From Pseudohalioglobus sediminis (GTDB lineage: Bacteria; Pseudomonadota; Gammaproteobacteria; Pseudomonadales; Halieaceae), in NCBI RefSeq assembly GCF_008370495.1, contig NZ_VTUX01000008.1, forward strand, positions 1 through 64,000: a stretch of 64,000 nucleotides of DNA. Reading direction: 5' to 3'. Made by a program: the position numbers and the translations under genes. The notes below the pieces were generated by a model that searched no databases, was not told the origin of the DNA, and was given only the letters and a program-made list of their open reading frames with translations. This document shows, one piece after another, positions 8,791 through 17,946 of this stretch. Each line of letters begins with the position of its first letter. The first letter of the stretch is position 1.

Positions 8791-9387
8791 TCAGGAGCCG
8801 GTGACCCAGAGCAGCGAGAGTACCAACAGGCTACTGGCTGCGCTCCAGGAGCCGGCGACCCGAACGGCAATGCGTTGCCACTCACGTTGCGCCAACTCGG
8901 CAATGGCCGCGAACACGACCAGGCCGATACAGGCCCCGAGGCCACTACCGGCCAGAACCGCGGCGGCCTGGGCGACGCTGTCAGATTCAGGAAACGAATC
9001 CAGGCCCACGGCCACCCCCACCCCCGCGGCCAACAGTCCCGCCAACGCCACCGGGGTGCGCAATTGCAGCGCGGCGAAAAAGCCGCAGCAAATGCTCGCC
9101 GCCAACAGCCACGGCTGCATCACCGGCACCCAACCCGCGCCGGAGGCGAACAGGCCCGCCACAATGGCCGGCACGAACGCGCAGTAACCAACGCGCATCG
9201 CTGTGAGCCCCCGCTGCCCGAGGAACAGTCCCAGTGAGAACAGGGCGAGAAGCTGCGCAGGCACTACAGCCGGGTGCAGTATTCCGGCGTAAAAATCGCC
9301 GATGCCTTCTATGGGGCTGTGGGCGCTAGCACAAGGTGCTATCAATAACCCCGCGAGCACTAAAGGGATGCGCCAGCGAGACAGCAC
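8791..9387 (-). CDS. HupE/UreJ family membrane protein, second copy
   Basis: A 198-residue protein beginning at GTG (9385-9387), whose first base is shared with the TAG stop of the upstream hupE-like gene, so the pair is translationally coupled. It has an N-terminal signal segment (LVLAGLLIAPCASA), then HSPIEGIGDFYAGILHP and five or six hydrophobic helices. The HP..G-type motif is shared with HupE/UreJ proteins, secondary nickel or cobalt permeases. It is more diverged than its neighbour. No hydrogenase, urease or cobalamin genes are in the window, so the metal is not known. Confidence 0.75.
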   Translation of the reverse strand: MLSRWRIPLVLAGLLIAPCASAHSPIEGIGDFYAGILHPAVVPAQLLALFSLGLFLGQRGLTAMRVGYCAFVPAIVAGLFASGAGWVPVMQPWLLAASICCGFFAALQLRTPVALAGLLAAGVGVAVGLDSFPESDSVAQAAAVLAGSGLGACIGLVVFAAIAELAQREWQRIAVRVAGSWSAASSLLVLSLLWVTGS

Positions 9388-9971
9388 TACCAGGCGCCAC
9401 TGAGAAACCCGACGCCAGCGCCCGCTATCAGCCCGCCTGCCATGCGCACGGCGAGGCGCCCTGCGGGCCAATGGGCCAACAGCCCAAAGGCAATACCCGC
9501 AACGTGCAGGAGACCGGTACTGAGCACAAAGCCAAGGCTGTAGGTCAGGGGGCTCACTGCGGCCGGCAATTCGGTGCCATGGGCATGACCGTGGAAAATC
9601 GCGAAGGCGCCAACGATGACAGCGGCGACCCACAGCGGCGCTTTCGCCGCAAACAGGATCATCGCGCCGAGTACAACGGCGGACGCGGCAATGCCTGTCT
9701 CCACGGCGGGCAGCGGCACACCGGCCACGCCAAGCACCCCGCCCAGTGCCATTACCAGCGGGAACACCACCGGCAGCAGCCAGATTGCGGGTTTGCCAAG
9801 GAAAGCACCCCACAGGCCCACCGCCACCATGGCGGCAACGTGATCCCAACCCAGTATCGGATGCATAAAGCCACTGGCGAAGCCGCCCGCCAGGCCAGTC
9901 GTTTCATGCGCGTGGGCGCCCCCTGCTGCGCACAATAGCAACACCCCTGTGGTTAGTAGCAGCCTGCTCAT
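9387..9971 (-). CDS. hupE: HupE/UreJ family metal permease
   Basis: A 194-residue protein with a cleavable signal (LLLTTGVLLLCAAGGAHAH) followed by the family signature GFMHPILGWDHVAAMVAVG, whose His and Asp residues in the first helix are needed for nickel or cobalt transport in characterised HupE proteins. FHGHAHG follows in a later helix. It is predicted as an inner-membrane nickel/cobalt permease. The start at 9971 is preferred over 10004 because AAGGAGAAG lies just upstream. It is first of a two-gene coupled unit. The gene symbol is by homology only. Confidence 0.85.
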   Translation of the reverse strand: MSRLLLTTGVLLLCAAGGAHAHETTGLAGGFASGFMHPILGWDHVAAMVAVGLWGAFLGKPAIWLLPVVFPLVMALGGVLGVAGVPLPAVETGIAASAVVLGAMILFAAKAPLWVAAVIVGAFAIFHGHAHGTELPAAVSPLTYSLGFVLSTGLLHVAGIAFGLLAHWPAGRLAVRMAGGLIAGAGVGFLSGAW

Positions 9972-10134
9972 CGCTTCTCCTTTCGCGTCGGTTGCGGAAA
10001 TCAAGTTCGGGGGATTATCAGGTAAATCGACCGCTTTCGCACCCTATCCGGCGCCGAGGCCTGACACATCGGCGACAGCCGTTGCGGGGCGCGTTGCCGG
10101 CGGATCCCACAGCAAACATGTTTCTGGCCGCCAG

Positions 10135-11535
10135 CTAACACTCCACAATACTGACCGGCAGTTCCAGTACGTTAACCGCCAGGCCACCGCGCGCAGTTTC
10201 CTTGTACTTTTCCTGCATATCGCGGCCGGTGTCACGCATGGTCTTGATGACCTGGTCCAGCGACACATAGTGTTCCCCGCTGCCACGCAGGGCCATACGC
10301 GCGGCGCTGATGGCCTTGATCGCGCCCATGGCGTTGCGCTCGATGCACGGCACCTGCACCAGGCCGCCGATGGGGTCACAGGTCAAACCGAGATTGTGTT
10401 CCATGGCGATCTCGGCGGCGTTCTCCACCTGTGCCGGTGTGCCGCCCAGTACGTCGGCCAGCGCGCCGGCGGCCATGGAGCAGGCGGAACCAACCTCCCC
10501 CTGGCAGCCGACCTCTGCGCCGGATATGGAGGCGTTGATTTTATAGAGGATACCGATCGCGGCAGCGGTGAGCAGAAAACGAACGATATCCTCCTCGCTG
10601 GCGCCGCGGCAGTGTTCCAGGTAGTACTTGAGCACAGCCGGAATGATGCCGGCGGCGCCATTGGTAGGAGCGGTCACGATGCGCCCGCCGGCGGCATTCT
10701 CCTCATTCACTGCCAGGGCATAGAGCGTCACCCAGTCCATGGTGTTCAGGGAGGCATCGCCAATGGAGTCGTGCTGGCTTTTCAGCTGCCGATGCAACTG
10801 CGCCGCCCTGCGTTTTACCTTCAAGCCGCCGGGCATCACGCCCTCGGTCGCGCAGCCGCGCTCGATACAACTGTCCATCACCTGCCACAACTGCAGCAAG
10901 CGCTGGCGCACCTCCGCCGGAGGCCGCCAGGCGGACTCATTGGCCAGCATCAGCCCGCTGATGGAAAGGCCGCTCTCCCGGCACTGCTGCAGCAGTTCGG
11001 CGCCCGAGGTGAATGGGTACGGCAGTGAGGTTGGGTCGTCGACGATGAAGTCACCGTCGGTGGCGGTGTCATCCACCACAAAGCCGCCGCCGACAGAGTA
11101 GTAGGTCTGGCTGAATAGCTCGCCCGCTGAGGTATCGAAAGCGGTGAAACGCATGCCGTTGGCATGAAAAGGCAGCGACTCCTGCCGGTGCATGACCAGG
11201 TCGTTGCGGTAATCGAAGGCAATCTCATGGCGCCCGAGCAGGCTGATACGTCCCTCCTCCCGCGCCCGGGCGACGCGCGCGGGCAGGCTGTCGATCTCCA
11301 CCTGTTCCGGCGTTTCGCCCTGCAGGCCCATAATCACGGCTTTCGGGGTGCCGTGGCCGGCGCCCGTGGCGCCCAGCGAACCGTACATTTCACTGCTGAC
11401 TCTGGCGCTGCGTTCCAGCACGCCTCGGCTCTCCAGCGCGAACACGAACCTTCGCGCGGCCACCATCGGCCCCACGGTGTGCGAACTGGAAGGGCCGATA
11501 CCGACCTTGAACAAGTCAAATACGCTGATAGACAT
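10135..11535 (-). CDS. sdaA: L-serine ammonia-lyase, iron-sulfur type
   Basis: A 466-residue single-chain L-serine dehydratase, converting L-serine to pyruvate and ammonia with a [4Fe-4S] cluster. The N-terminal beta domain opens with [19 protein letters not shown]. The alpha domain carries [32 protein letters not shown] and [19 protein letters not shown], which supply cluster cysteines. Length is normal for the family. It is divergent from the SnoaL-like gene at 11695, and one of the seven palindromic operators (11605-11620) lies 70 bases upstream. It could therefore belong to the LacI regulon, providing pyruvate, but it may equally be an unrelated border gene. Confidence 0.95.
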   Translation of the reverse strand: MSISVFDLFKVGIGPSSSHTVGPMVAARRFVFALESRGVLERSARVSSEMYGSLGATGAGHGTPKAVIMGLQGETPEQVEIDSLPARVARAREEGRISLLGRHEIAFDYRNDLVMHRQESLPFHANGMRFTAFDTSAGELFSQTYYSVGGGFVVDDTATDGDFIVDDPTSLPYPFTSGAELLQQCRESGLSISGLMLANESAWRPPAEVRQRLLQLWQVMDSCIERGCATEGVMPGGLKVKRRAAQLHRQLKSQHDSIGDASLNTMDWVTLYALAVNEENAAGGRIVTAPTNGAAGIIPAVLKYYLEHCRGASEEDIVRFLLTAAAIGILYKINASISGAEVGCQGEVGSACSMAAGALADVLGGTPAQVENAAEIAMEHNLGLTCDPIGGLVQVPCIERNAMGAIKAISAARMALRGSGEHYVSLDQVIKTMRDTGRDMQEKYKETARGGLAVNVLELPVSIVEC

Positions 11536-11604
11536 TGTGCCTGCTACTCGATTGCCTCTCCGCCAGGAGGGGCTGGACCTTGAAGGGAGTTTACAGTACC
11601 ATTT

Positions 11605-11620
11605 TTGACTTCGAATGCAA
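11605..11620. promoter_or_regulatory. Candidate LacI-family operator 1
   Basis: TTGACTTCGAATGCAA, one of seven copies of a palindromic word with central CG. It sits between divergent sdaA and the SnoaL-like gene. On the minus strand TTGCAT is followed 16 bases later by TACTGT, a weak promoter for sdaA. Confidence 0.75.
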
Positions 11621-11694
11621 TAACAGCTTCACGCGGTAGCTGCTAAGCTTCTCCAACCTGCCGCGGCAGCAATAACACAGGCAACAATCTATTC

Positions 11695-12759
11695 ATGGAC
11701 AACCATTACGACAGCGCGCCGGCGGGCACAGATACCGGCTCCATGCGCGGCTTTGATCCCGAGTTTACCGATATCGTCGATTACATACTGCGCATCACCT
11801 ATCGCATCTGGGAAGGCAAGCAAGTGGGCCTGTGTCGCGACTACTACTCCGAGGACTGCCCGGTGTACACGCTGGCCGGCTACACCGAGGGCGCCGAAGC
11901 CGTCACCCAGAACACCATGCGTACGCTGAGCGCTTTCCCGGACAGGACCCTGCACGCCGACAACATCATCTGGGGCGGCAACGACGAGGACGGAATCCAC
12001 TCCTCGCACCTGATCACCACCAATATGACCAACCTCGGCCCCAGCGAGTTCGGCGAGGCCACCGGCGTACAGGCGCAGATCCAGGTGATCGCGCATTGCG
12101 TCTGCAAGGAAAATCGCATCGTCGAGGAATGGCTGGTGCGCGACAACCTGTCGCTGGCGCTGCAGTTGGGCGTCGATCCGCTGGCCTACGCCCGGGAACA
12201 GGCGCGCAAACCGCTGGATGCAAAGGGCACCTTTGCGCGCTGGCTGAACGACGAACACACCAGGGTGTCGACCTCTGGCCGGGAGCGCCAGGACTACCCG
12301 GCGCAGGACGAGCACGAGGCCCGCATCAGCACCGCTCTGCATAATATCTGGAACGCGCGCATGGTGGGTGATTGCCACCTGCTGTACGCAGAGAACGCAC
12401 GCCTGCACGCCTCCGCGCGGGACGACTACGACGGCGTGGACAACATCGTTCGCTTCTATCTGGAGATACTCGGCAGCCTTCCCGACGCCCGCATCAGCGT
12501 TGACTACACCTGCAGTAACGCGATGCTCGAAGGTAACTACATCGCCGCGCGCTGGGTGATTGCCGGTACGCACAGTGGCGCGTCACTCTGGGGGGAGCCA
12601 ACCCACGCTCCCATCGTGATCCTTGGCGAAAGTCACTACCGCCTGGTCGACGGCAAGGTGATGGAGGAGTGGCTGGTGTTCGATGAACTGGCGGTGCTGA
12701 CCCAGGTAGCACGCGCAAGACTGGCTCAATCCGAAAATAAAGAAGGAGACGACAGATGA
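11695..12759 (+). CDS. Two-domain SnoaL/NTF2-like protein A
   Basis: A 354-residue protein of two NTF2-like alpha+beta barrels in tandem, roughly residues 20-165 and 205-345. Each has the pattern of N-terminal helices, a tryptophan-rich strand and an EEWLV strand (IVEEWLVRDNL and KVMEEWLVFDEL). The SnoaL/ester-cyclase family includes polyketide cyclases, isomerases and hydrolases with a buried pocket; no unique catalytic set can be fixed here. There is no signal peptide, so it is probably cytosolic. It is the more distant relative of the three two-domain proteins at 14275, 15287 and 17947. An operator copy lies 75 bases upstream. The following small NTF2-like gene overlaps it (ATGA). Confidence 0.8.
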   Translation: MDNHYDSAPAGTDTGSMRGFDPEFTDIVDYILRITYRIWEGKQVGLCRDYYSEDCPVYTLAGYTEGAEAVTQNTMRTLSAFPDRTLHADNIIWGGNDEDGIHSSHLITTNMTNLGPSEFGEATGVQAQIQVIAHCVCKENRIVEEWLVRDNLSLALQLGVDPLAYAREQARKPLDAKGTFARWLNDEHTRVSTSGRERQDYPAQDEHEARISTALHNIWNARMVGDCHLLYAENARLHASARDDYDGVDNIVRFYLEILGSLPDARISVDYTCSNAMLEGNYIAARWVIAGTHSGASLWGEPTHAPIVILGESHYRLVDGKVMEEWLVFDELAVLTQVARARLAQSENKEGDDR

Positions 12760-13175
12760 CGGCGTTTGCTACAGCAACGGCTTTTTTTCACGCCTGCGAG
12801 GGCCTGCAGGGATGGCAGGGTTGCGCACAATACATCGCCGATGGCGCCGCATTCTCCGCACAGTGCGAGCCGCTGGTGGATATCAGCAGCGTGGCGGATT
12901 ACTGCGAGTGGATGGCCGGCCTCGGCAACGGTCCACTGCCGGGCTGCGGCTATACCCTGCACAGCAGCGCCTGGGATGAAGCCAACCGCACGGCCCTGTT
13001 CTTCGCCACTTTCAATGGCAAGCATACCGGCGAAGGCGGCCCGGTGGCAGCAACCGGCAGCGAAACGCACACGCACTATGTGTACGCCATCACCATGGAC
13101 GCCGACGGCAAAGTCTGCGCCATGACCAAGATCTGGAATGCCCCCTGGGCGCTGAAGGAACTGGGCTGGGCCTGA
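12756..13175 (+). CDS. Single-domain NTF2-like protein
   Basis: A 139-residue protein with one NTF2-like fold. An N-terminal helix (FHACEGLQGWQGCAQYIADG) is followed by strands with THTHYVYAITMD and a final KIWNAPWALKELGW. Its start overlaps the stop of the previous gene in ATGA, and GAAGGAG stands in the proper place inside the upstream gene, so it is translationally coupled. Proteins of this shape serve as small isomerases, cyclases or binding proteins, and the substrate is unknown. It ends two bases before the convergent exported hydrolase gene. Confidence 0.75.
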   Translation: MTAFATATAFFHACEGLQGWQGCAQYIADGAAFSAQCEPLVDISSVADYCEWMAGLGNGPLPGCGYTLHSSAWDEANRTALFFATFNGKHTGEGGPVAATGSETHTHYVYAITMDADGKVCAMTKIWNAPWALKELGWA

Positions 13176-13177
13176 GG

Positions 13178-14176
13178 CTAGCGGAACCGCTCGAACCAGG
13201 CCAGGTCCCTGGCTACGGCGGTGGCAAACTGCTCGCCGGTGAACAGGTGATCGCCACCCGGGTAAACCATCAACTGATAGTCCCTGCCGGCCAGGTACAA
13301 TTGCGCCGCCAGTCGCAGAGACGCGGCTACCGGCGTGGTCGGGTCTTCCGCCGCATGCTGTATCGACAGCGGTACGCGCAGATTTCCCGCGCCGTCGATG
13401 GGGCGCAAAACCTCCCTGTTGCCAATATTCTCCAGCTCAGCGGCCAGCTGGTCCAACGCCGGCTTGGCCCGGGTGCCAGCGTCCTCTCCAGCCGATGCCT
13501 GCAGCGACATCTGCATCAGGTAGTCCAGCCCACCGCCGGCGGTGGTTGACCAGACAGCGCCAGCGCGAACTCGATCACCCAGCGCGAGCAGGGCTCGCAG
13601 CGTGACGCCCGCTCCCATGGAATGTCCGAGCATATACGCGCGACCGAGGTCGATATTCTGCAAGGAGGGTAACGCCAGGAAACAGGCGACAGCGTCCCGC
13701 GTATACCACATGTCGGCAAGCAGCCTGCGCGTAAACGCAGCCCCGGCTGAGATATTGTGGCCGCGGTAGTCGGGCACCACGGTGACATAACCAGCCCTGG
13801 CCAGGGCCTGCACGGTTTCCCGGTAGTAGTCGCCGGGCCTGTCACTCACGCCCTGGGCATTGAACCCGTTACGCGGCGGGTCGGGATGATAGCCGTGGTT
13901 GAATTGCACCACCGGCCAGCCCTGCCCGGGTGGCTCACCCGCTGGCCACAGCACCAGCGCATACTGGCGCAGGTCGTCCACCGAGAAACTGACCACCTCG
14001 CGGCGAATGCCTTCTGTCGGTGTGTTCTCACGCACGTGAGCGAAGGCATAGCCGCCCTTGCCGATCAGTGCCTGTAGATCCGTCGGGTCAACTTTCTCTG
14101 CATTGGCTGTCGCCGGCGACAGCGATGCCGCCAGCATCAGGGCCAGTGAGATCAGCAGGCGATTAGTTGTTTGCAT
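13178..14176 (-). CDS. Exported alpha/beta hydrolase
   Basis: A 332-residue protein with a signal peptide (LLISLALMLAASLSPATANA) and an alpha/beta hydrolase fold. The oxyanion region is VVQFNHGYHPD, the nucleophile elbow GHSMGAG, a candidate acid follows AEDPTTPV, and the catalytic His lies in YPGGDHLFTGE. The architecture is like dienelactone hydrolase or secreted acyl esterases, acting in the periplasm or outside. GGGGAA precedes the ATG. A possible promoter (TTGCAT, 17 bases, GAGCAT, complement of 14253-14225) has its -35 box inside operator 2. Regulation together with the divergent SnoaL gene is inferred. The ester or lactone substrate is unknown. Confidence 0.85.
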   Translation of the reverse strand: MQTTNRLLISLALMLAASLSPATANAEKVDPTDLQALIGKGGYAFAHVRENTPTEGIRREVVSFSVDDLRQYALVLWPAGEPPGQGWPVVQFNHGYHPDPPRNGFNAQGVSDRPGDYYRETVQALARAGYVTVVPDYRGHNISAGAAFTRRLLADMWYTRDAVACFLALPSLQNIDLGRAYMLGHSMGAGVTLRALLALGDRVRAGAVWSTTAGGGLDYLMQMSLQASAGEDAGTRAKPALDQLAAELENIGNREVLRPIDGAGNLRVPLSIQHAAEDPTTPVAASLRLAAQLYLAGRDYQLMVYPGGDHLFTGEQFATAVARDLAWFERFR

Positions 14177-14237
14177 CTGTATTCCCCAGGGGTTCTTATA
14201 TGTGACGACAGCCGATTTTTTGCTATGCTCCCGCTTA

Positions 14238-14253
14238 TTGACTTCGAATGCAA
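14238..14253. promoter_or_regulatory. Candidate LacI-family operator 2
   Basis: TTGACTTCGAATGCAA, identical to operators 1 and 5. It lies in the divergent region of the exported hydrolase and SnoaL-like protein B. Rightward, GTGACG (14202), 16 bases and TATGCT (14224-14229) would place transcription start at the operator's edge. Leftward, the operator covers the -35 box. Confidence 0.8.
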
Positions 14254-14274
14254 ATAATTGGGATCAATCAGTTC

Positions 14275-15297
14275 ATGGATATACACAGCCAGAATAAAAA
14301 CCGCTACGCGCCGCTGCGCGATGCCCTGTACAACTTTGAGACCGATCACGTCCGCAACACCCTGAACGCGCTGTTTCGCGATGACGCACTGATCCAGTTG
14401 GCGTACCCCTTCGAAACCCTGGCGGGCCCCGGCCAGTTGTTCGACCAGGCCTACGCGCCGCTGCAGCGCGCCATCCCCGACCTGGAACGCCGCGACACCA
14501 TTGTGATGGCCGGGCGCACCGCGCACCAACAGGACTGGGTCGGCTGTTGCGGCTACTACACCGGCAGCTTCCAGCGCCCCTGGCTGGATATTCCCCCTAC
14601 CGGCCACCAGGTGGCCATGCGCTACCACGAATTCTTTCGCTTTGAGGAACAGCGCATTGTTGAAATGCAGGCCCTGTGGGACATACCGGAAGTCATGATG
14701 CAGGCCAACGCCTGGCCCATGAGCCCGAGCCTCGGTCGCGAGTGGCAGGTGCCCTCCCCCGCGCCCCAGAACGGCATCGTGCCCGGCCCCTGGGACGCGC
14801 AGCACTCCGCCGCCAGCCTGCAACTGGTAAGTGACATGTGCGAGGGGCTGGGCAGGTACGCCAGCGGTGGTGTGGAAGCGATGCAACTGGAAAAGTACTG
14901 GCACCCGCGCTGCAGTTGGTACGGACCCTCCGGCATCGGCACCGGCCGCGGCATCAGCGGATTCCGCAACTGGCACCAGATACCCTTCCTCAACGGGCTA
15001 CCGGATCGCGTGGGCGATGCCGCCGCCGGGCACCTGTTTGCCGACGGCGACTTTGTCGGCTTCACCGCCTGGCCGGGTATGCACATGTCAGTGAGCGGCG
15101 ATGGCTGGCTGGGCATCGCCCCTGCCGGACAGCAGATCACCATGCGCAGCCTGGATTTCTGGCGTTGCGAGCAGGGTCTTATACGCGAGAACTGGGTGCT
15201 GGTGGACCTGCTGCACGTCTATCATCAACTCAATGTCGATGTCTTCGCGCGACTGCGCGAATTCAACAAGGCTCGGCCCGGGCTATTCAGGGATTGA
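14275..15297 (+). CDS. Two-domain SnoaL/NTF2-like protein B
   Basis: A 340-residue two-domain SnoaL-like protein. It shares with the copies at 15287 and 17947 a distinctive second-domain block: a YWHP-type start, WYGPSGIGTGRGI, HQ.PFL, a W-rich strand, G.LG..P.G and ENWVLVDLLH. The first domain has QLAYPFETLAGP and RAIPDLERRD. The shared motif suggests a common ligand pocket. The longer open frame from 14248 begins inside operator 2, so ATG at 14275 is chosen; its ribosome binding site is weak. No signal peptide is seen. Its 3' end overlaps the convergent copy at 15287 by 11 bases. Confidence 0.8.
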   Translation: MDIHSQNKNRYAPLRDALYNFETDHVRNTLNALFRDDALIQLAYPFETLAGPGQLFDQAYAPLQRAIPDLERRDTIVMAGRTAHQQDWVGCCGYYTGSFQRPWLDIPPTGHQVAMRYHEFFRFEEQRIVEMQALWDIPEVMMQANAWPMSPSLGREWQVPSPAPQNGIVPGPWDAQHSAASLQLVSDMCEGLGRYASGGVEAMQLEKYWHPRCSWYGPSGIGTGRGISGFRNWHQIPFLNGLPDRVGDAAAGHLFADGDFVGFTAWPGMHMSVSGDGWLGIAPAGQQITMRSLDFWRCEQGLIRENWVLVDLLHVYHQLNVDVFARLREFNKARPGLFRD

Positions 15298-16291
15298 GAA
15301 TCGCGCTGGTGCGCTCCAGCACGTCAAGGCCCTGTTGCTTGAGCCAGTAGGGAATGTCGATGATGACCCAGTTTTCCAGCAGTTTATCGCCTTCCCGGCG
15401 ATAGACGTCTACCACGCGCATATGCGTGCGCTCGCCTCCCGGCAGGCCCATGAAGCCGCCGGTGGGCCGGTGTGACAGATTGGGCCAGCCGAAGAAACAG
15501 GCGAAATCGCCCTCGGCAAAACGGCACACATGGCCGTTATAGACTTTGTCGGTGAGCCCCTCACGAAAAGGGTACTGATGCTGCTGCTGGTAACGCGGGA
15601 TGGTGCAGGTGGCGCCGATACCGGCGGGCCCATACCACACCATGTTTTCGTGCCAGGTGCGTGCGAGGTACTCGGGAGGGCAGTTGTCGTTGCCACTTTT
15701 ATTGAGTGCGTCGAGATCATCGATCATCTGGTTGAGCACAGCCAGGGTCTTCTCGCCCTCCTCCGGCGCCTGCCGGTCGAGCAGAATACCGTCATGGCCC
15801 CGCGGCCCCGGATAGACGAAGGACGCCCCGGTCTGCGGCGGCAGCGGGTTGCATCCCACCTGCTGCATCAGGCCGATGATGTCCAGGAACATGCCCGTCT
15901 GCACGATCTTGCCCCCGGCCACGCAGTTGAACTCGGCGTAGCGCAACATCACCATCTTGCGGGTCGCACGAATACCCAGCCAGTCGGCATCGAACAGGCC
16001 CATGAAGTGCCCCATGCTCATGACCCACTGGTCGCCGGCGATTTCGCTGGTACCGGCGATGAAAATATCCTGCCGCCGCTGCAATGAGTTGAACGCGCGC
16101 AGCAGCGGCTGCCAGAATCCTTCTGCGATGGCCTCCTGCCCGTGTATCTCATCGAAGGGATGGCTACCGAGAAACCGGCAATCGGCACTGGTGTAGCGCG
16201 CGAGCACCGCCGGCAGCGTGTCCGCAGCGGCGGCCTCCAGCGCCTCGAAGTACTCGATCACCAGGGCCTTGTTTTGCTGGTAATCACTCAT
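15287..16291 (-). CDS. Two-domain SnoaL/NTF2-like protein C
   Basis: A 334-residue paralogue of the proteins at 14275 and 17947. Domain one runs to about residue 160. Domain two keeps WYGPAGIGA, the QHQYPF segment, WPNL, GGFMGLPGG and LLENWVIIDIPYW, while the usual RG after GIGT is replaced (GIGATCTI). It is last in a minus-strand run of bicupin, SnoaL, symporter and SnoaL. It starts 18 bases after the symporter stop with GGAG upstream. The function is unknown; an isomerase, cyclase or lactone-handling enzyme is possible from the family. Confidence 0.8.
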   Translation of the reverse strand: MSDYQQNKALVIEYFEALEAAAADTLPAVLARYTSADCRFLGSHPFDEIHGQEAIAEGFWQPLLRAFNSLQRRQDIFIAGTSEIAGDQWVMSMGHFMGLFDADWLGIRATRKMVMLRYAEFNCVAGGKIVQTGMFLDIIGLMQQVGCNPLPPQTGASFVYPGPRGHDGILLDRQAPEEGEKTLAVLNQMIDDLDALNKSGNDNCPPEYLARTWHENMVWYGPAGIGATCTIPRYQQQHQYPFREGLTDKVYNGHVCRFAEGDFACFFGWPNLSHRPTGGFMGLPGGERTHMRVVDVYRREGDKLLENWVIIDIPYWLKQQGLDVLERTSAILNP

Positions 16292-16309
16292 GACATCACG
16301 CTCCGGGTA

Positions 16310-17920
16310 TCAACCGATCATCGCATTGAACAGGTACAGGAAAACCACCGTCAAGATGAAAAGGCCCAGCAGGTAGTAGCTGACGCGATCGACCCGACCC
16401 GGGATCAGGTACCAGTTACCCTCCTTTTCCGGTCTGCCCTCGGCGGCAAACTGCGCCTTCTGGCCCACCACCGTGTAGGGCGAGTATTCCTCCTGCCTGC
16501 CGTCCAGCGCCAGGCTCGCCAGCAGCGAGACGCTGATATTGACGGCGCCGCCGATCGCGCAATACCAGGGCCAGGCGATATCGGTGTTGGTCGCCACGTA
16601 CCAGATCACCACAAAACCCACGGCCACACCGATCAACAGCCCGCGCTCGGTCGTATGCTTGGAAAAGAATCCGAGGGCGAACATGCTCAGCTTGGCACCA
16701 ACGAAATAGGAGCCCACCTTGCTCAGCGTCTCCAGCACCGAGCCTTCGCTCTCTGCAAACATCAGCGCAGGAATCACAATCATCACCGCCCAGAACACAG
16801 TGAACAGGCGCGAAACTTTCAGGTAATGCTCACCGGATTCGCCGGGCTTAAAGTATCGCTGGTAGAAATCCACGGTGGAAACCGTGGACATGGAGTTGAA
16901 GGCGGAATCGAGGCTCGACATGCTGGCGGCGAGCACCGCAGCCGCAATCAGGCCCATCAACCCGGGGAGCCCATAATCAGTAGCGAACTGCAGGATGATG
17001 GTGTTGCCGTTCTCAAACTCGCGGCCGCCATAGTAGGAGTAAAACAACACGCCCAGCAAGATAAACAGGAAGTAAATAAAGAAAGCACCAAAGCCCATCA
17101 TCAGGAAAGACTTCTTGGCATCGCCGATATTTTTCGCCGCCAGGGTTCGCTGCACCATCATCTGGTTGGCCCCGTACACGGTGACGTGGAACAGGGTCAT
17201 GGCGATTACGCCGGACCAGACCGTGGTCACCCTGGTCATGTCCACGCTGAAATCCAGCGCATCGGTGCGGCCCTGGGCTTTCAGCTGCGCCAGTGCCTCC
17301 GCCACCGGCACGGGCATCTCGCCCAGCAGGGCGAACAGAATGACGAAGGCCCCGACGAAGAGGATTCCCGCCTGTATCACGTCGGTCCAGATCACCGCGG
17401 CAATACCGCCGAGGGAGGTGTAGATCAGCGCGATCAGGGTCACGATGGCAATACAGTATTCCACCGGCAGGCCGGTAATAAATTCCAGCACCAGCGATGT
17501 GGCGTAGAGCACCGCCGCCGAGGTCAAGCCCTGGGACAGCAGGAACACCCCGGACATGACGCTGCGTGAAGCGGGGCCGAAGCGCTTCTCCTGGTACTCG
17601 TAAATCGAGGCCACCCCGCTGTTGAAAAAGAAAGGCAGGAAAAAGGTCACCACAAAGAAGATGACCAGCGGGTAATTCAGGTGAATGGCAATCACGGATA
17701 GCCCATCGGTATACGACCATGCAGGGCCGCCGAGGAAGGTGAGTGCACTGACGTAGGTGCTGACCACGGAGATACCGATCGCCCACCAGGGGATGCTGCG
17801 ATCACCCAGGAAGAAGTCGTCCGCCGAATGAATTTTCTTACCGAGAAAAAAGCCCAGGCCCAGGTTGGCAATCACGTAGATCACCAGGATAGACCAGTTC
17901 AGCGCACCAAATTCCGCCAT
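16310..17920 (-). CDS. Sodium:solute symporter (SSS family)
   Basis: A 536-residue inner-membrane transporter with about 13 transmembrane helices. SSS hallmarks are the N-terminal FFLGKKIHSADDFFLGDRS, WWAIGISVVSTYVSALTFLG, the GGIAAVIWTDVIQAGIL helix and the SSLDSAFNSMSTV loop typical of sodium-binding helix 8. SSS proteins import sugars, acids, amino acids or inositols with sodium, and the substrate is not deducible. ATG at 17920 is preferred over the GTG at 17926 because AGGTGA has good spacing. It lies inside the operator-controlled minus-strand run, so it probably imports the substrate or a hydrolysis product of this cluster. Confidence 0.93.
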   Translation of the reverse strand: MAEFGALNWSILVIYVIANLGLGFFLGKKIHSADDFFLGDRSIPWWAIGISVVSTYVSALTFLGGPAWSYTDGLSVIAIHLNYPLVIFFVVTFFLPFFFNSGVASIYEYQEKRFGPASRSVMSGVFLLSQGLTSAAVLYATSLVLEFITGLPVEYCIAIVTLIALIYTSLGGIAAVIWTDVIQAGILFVGAFVILFALLGEMPVPVAEALAQLKAQGRTDALDFSVDMTRVTTVWSGVIAMTLFHVTVYGANQMMVQRTLAAKNIGDAKKSFLMMGFGAFFIYFLFILLGVLFYSYYGGREFENGNTIILQFATDYGLPGLMGLIAAAVLAASMSSLDSAFNSMSTVSTVDFYQRYFKPGESGEHYLKVSRLFTVFWAVMIVIPALMFAESEGSVLETLSKVGSYFVGAKLSMFALGFFSKHTTERGLLIGVAVGFVVIWYVATNTDIAWPWYCAIGGAVNISVSLLASLALDGRQEEYSPYTVVGQKAQFAAEGRPEKEGNWYLIPGRVDRVSYYLLGLFILTVVFLYLFNAMIG

Positions 17921-17946
17921 TACCACTCACCTTGTTGTTATTGCTT

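Noticed and set aside
8791-9849. A 352-codon frame read as one protein
   Set aside because: Its first 150 codons are antisense or out-of-frame shadow of the upstream hupE-like gene; only the part from GTG 9387 resembles a protein family.
9972-10134. Possible cobalamin riboswitch upstream of the hupE-like pair
   Set aside because: GC-rich and structured, but I could not find the conserved B12-box or core segments.
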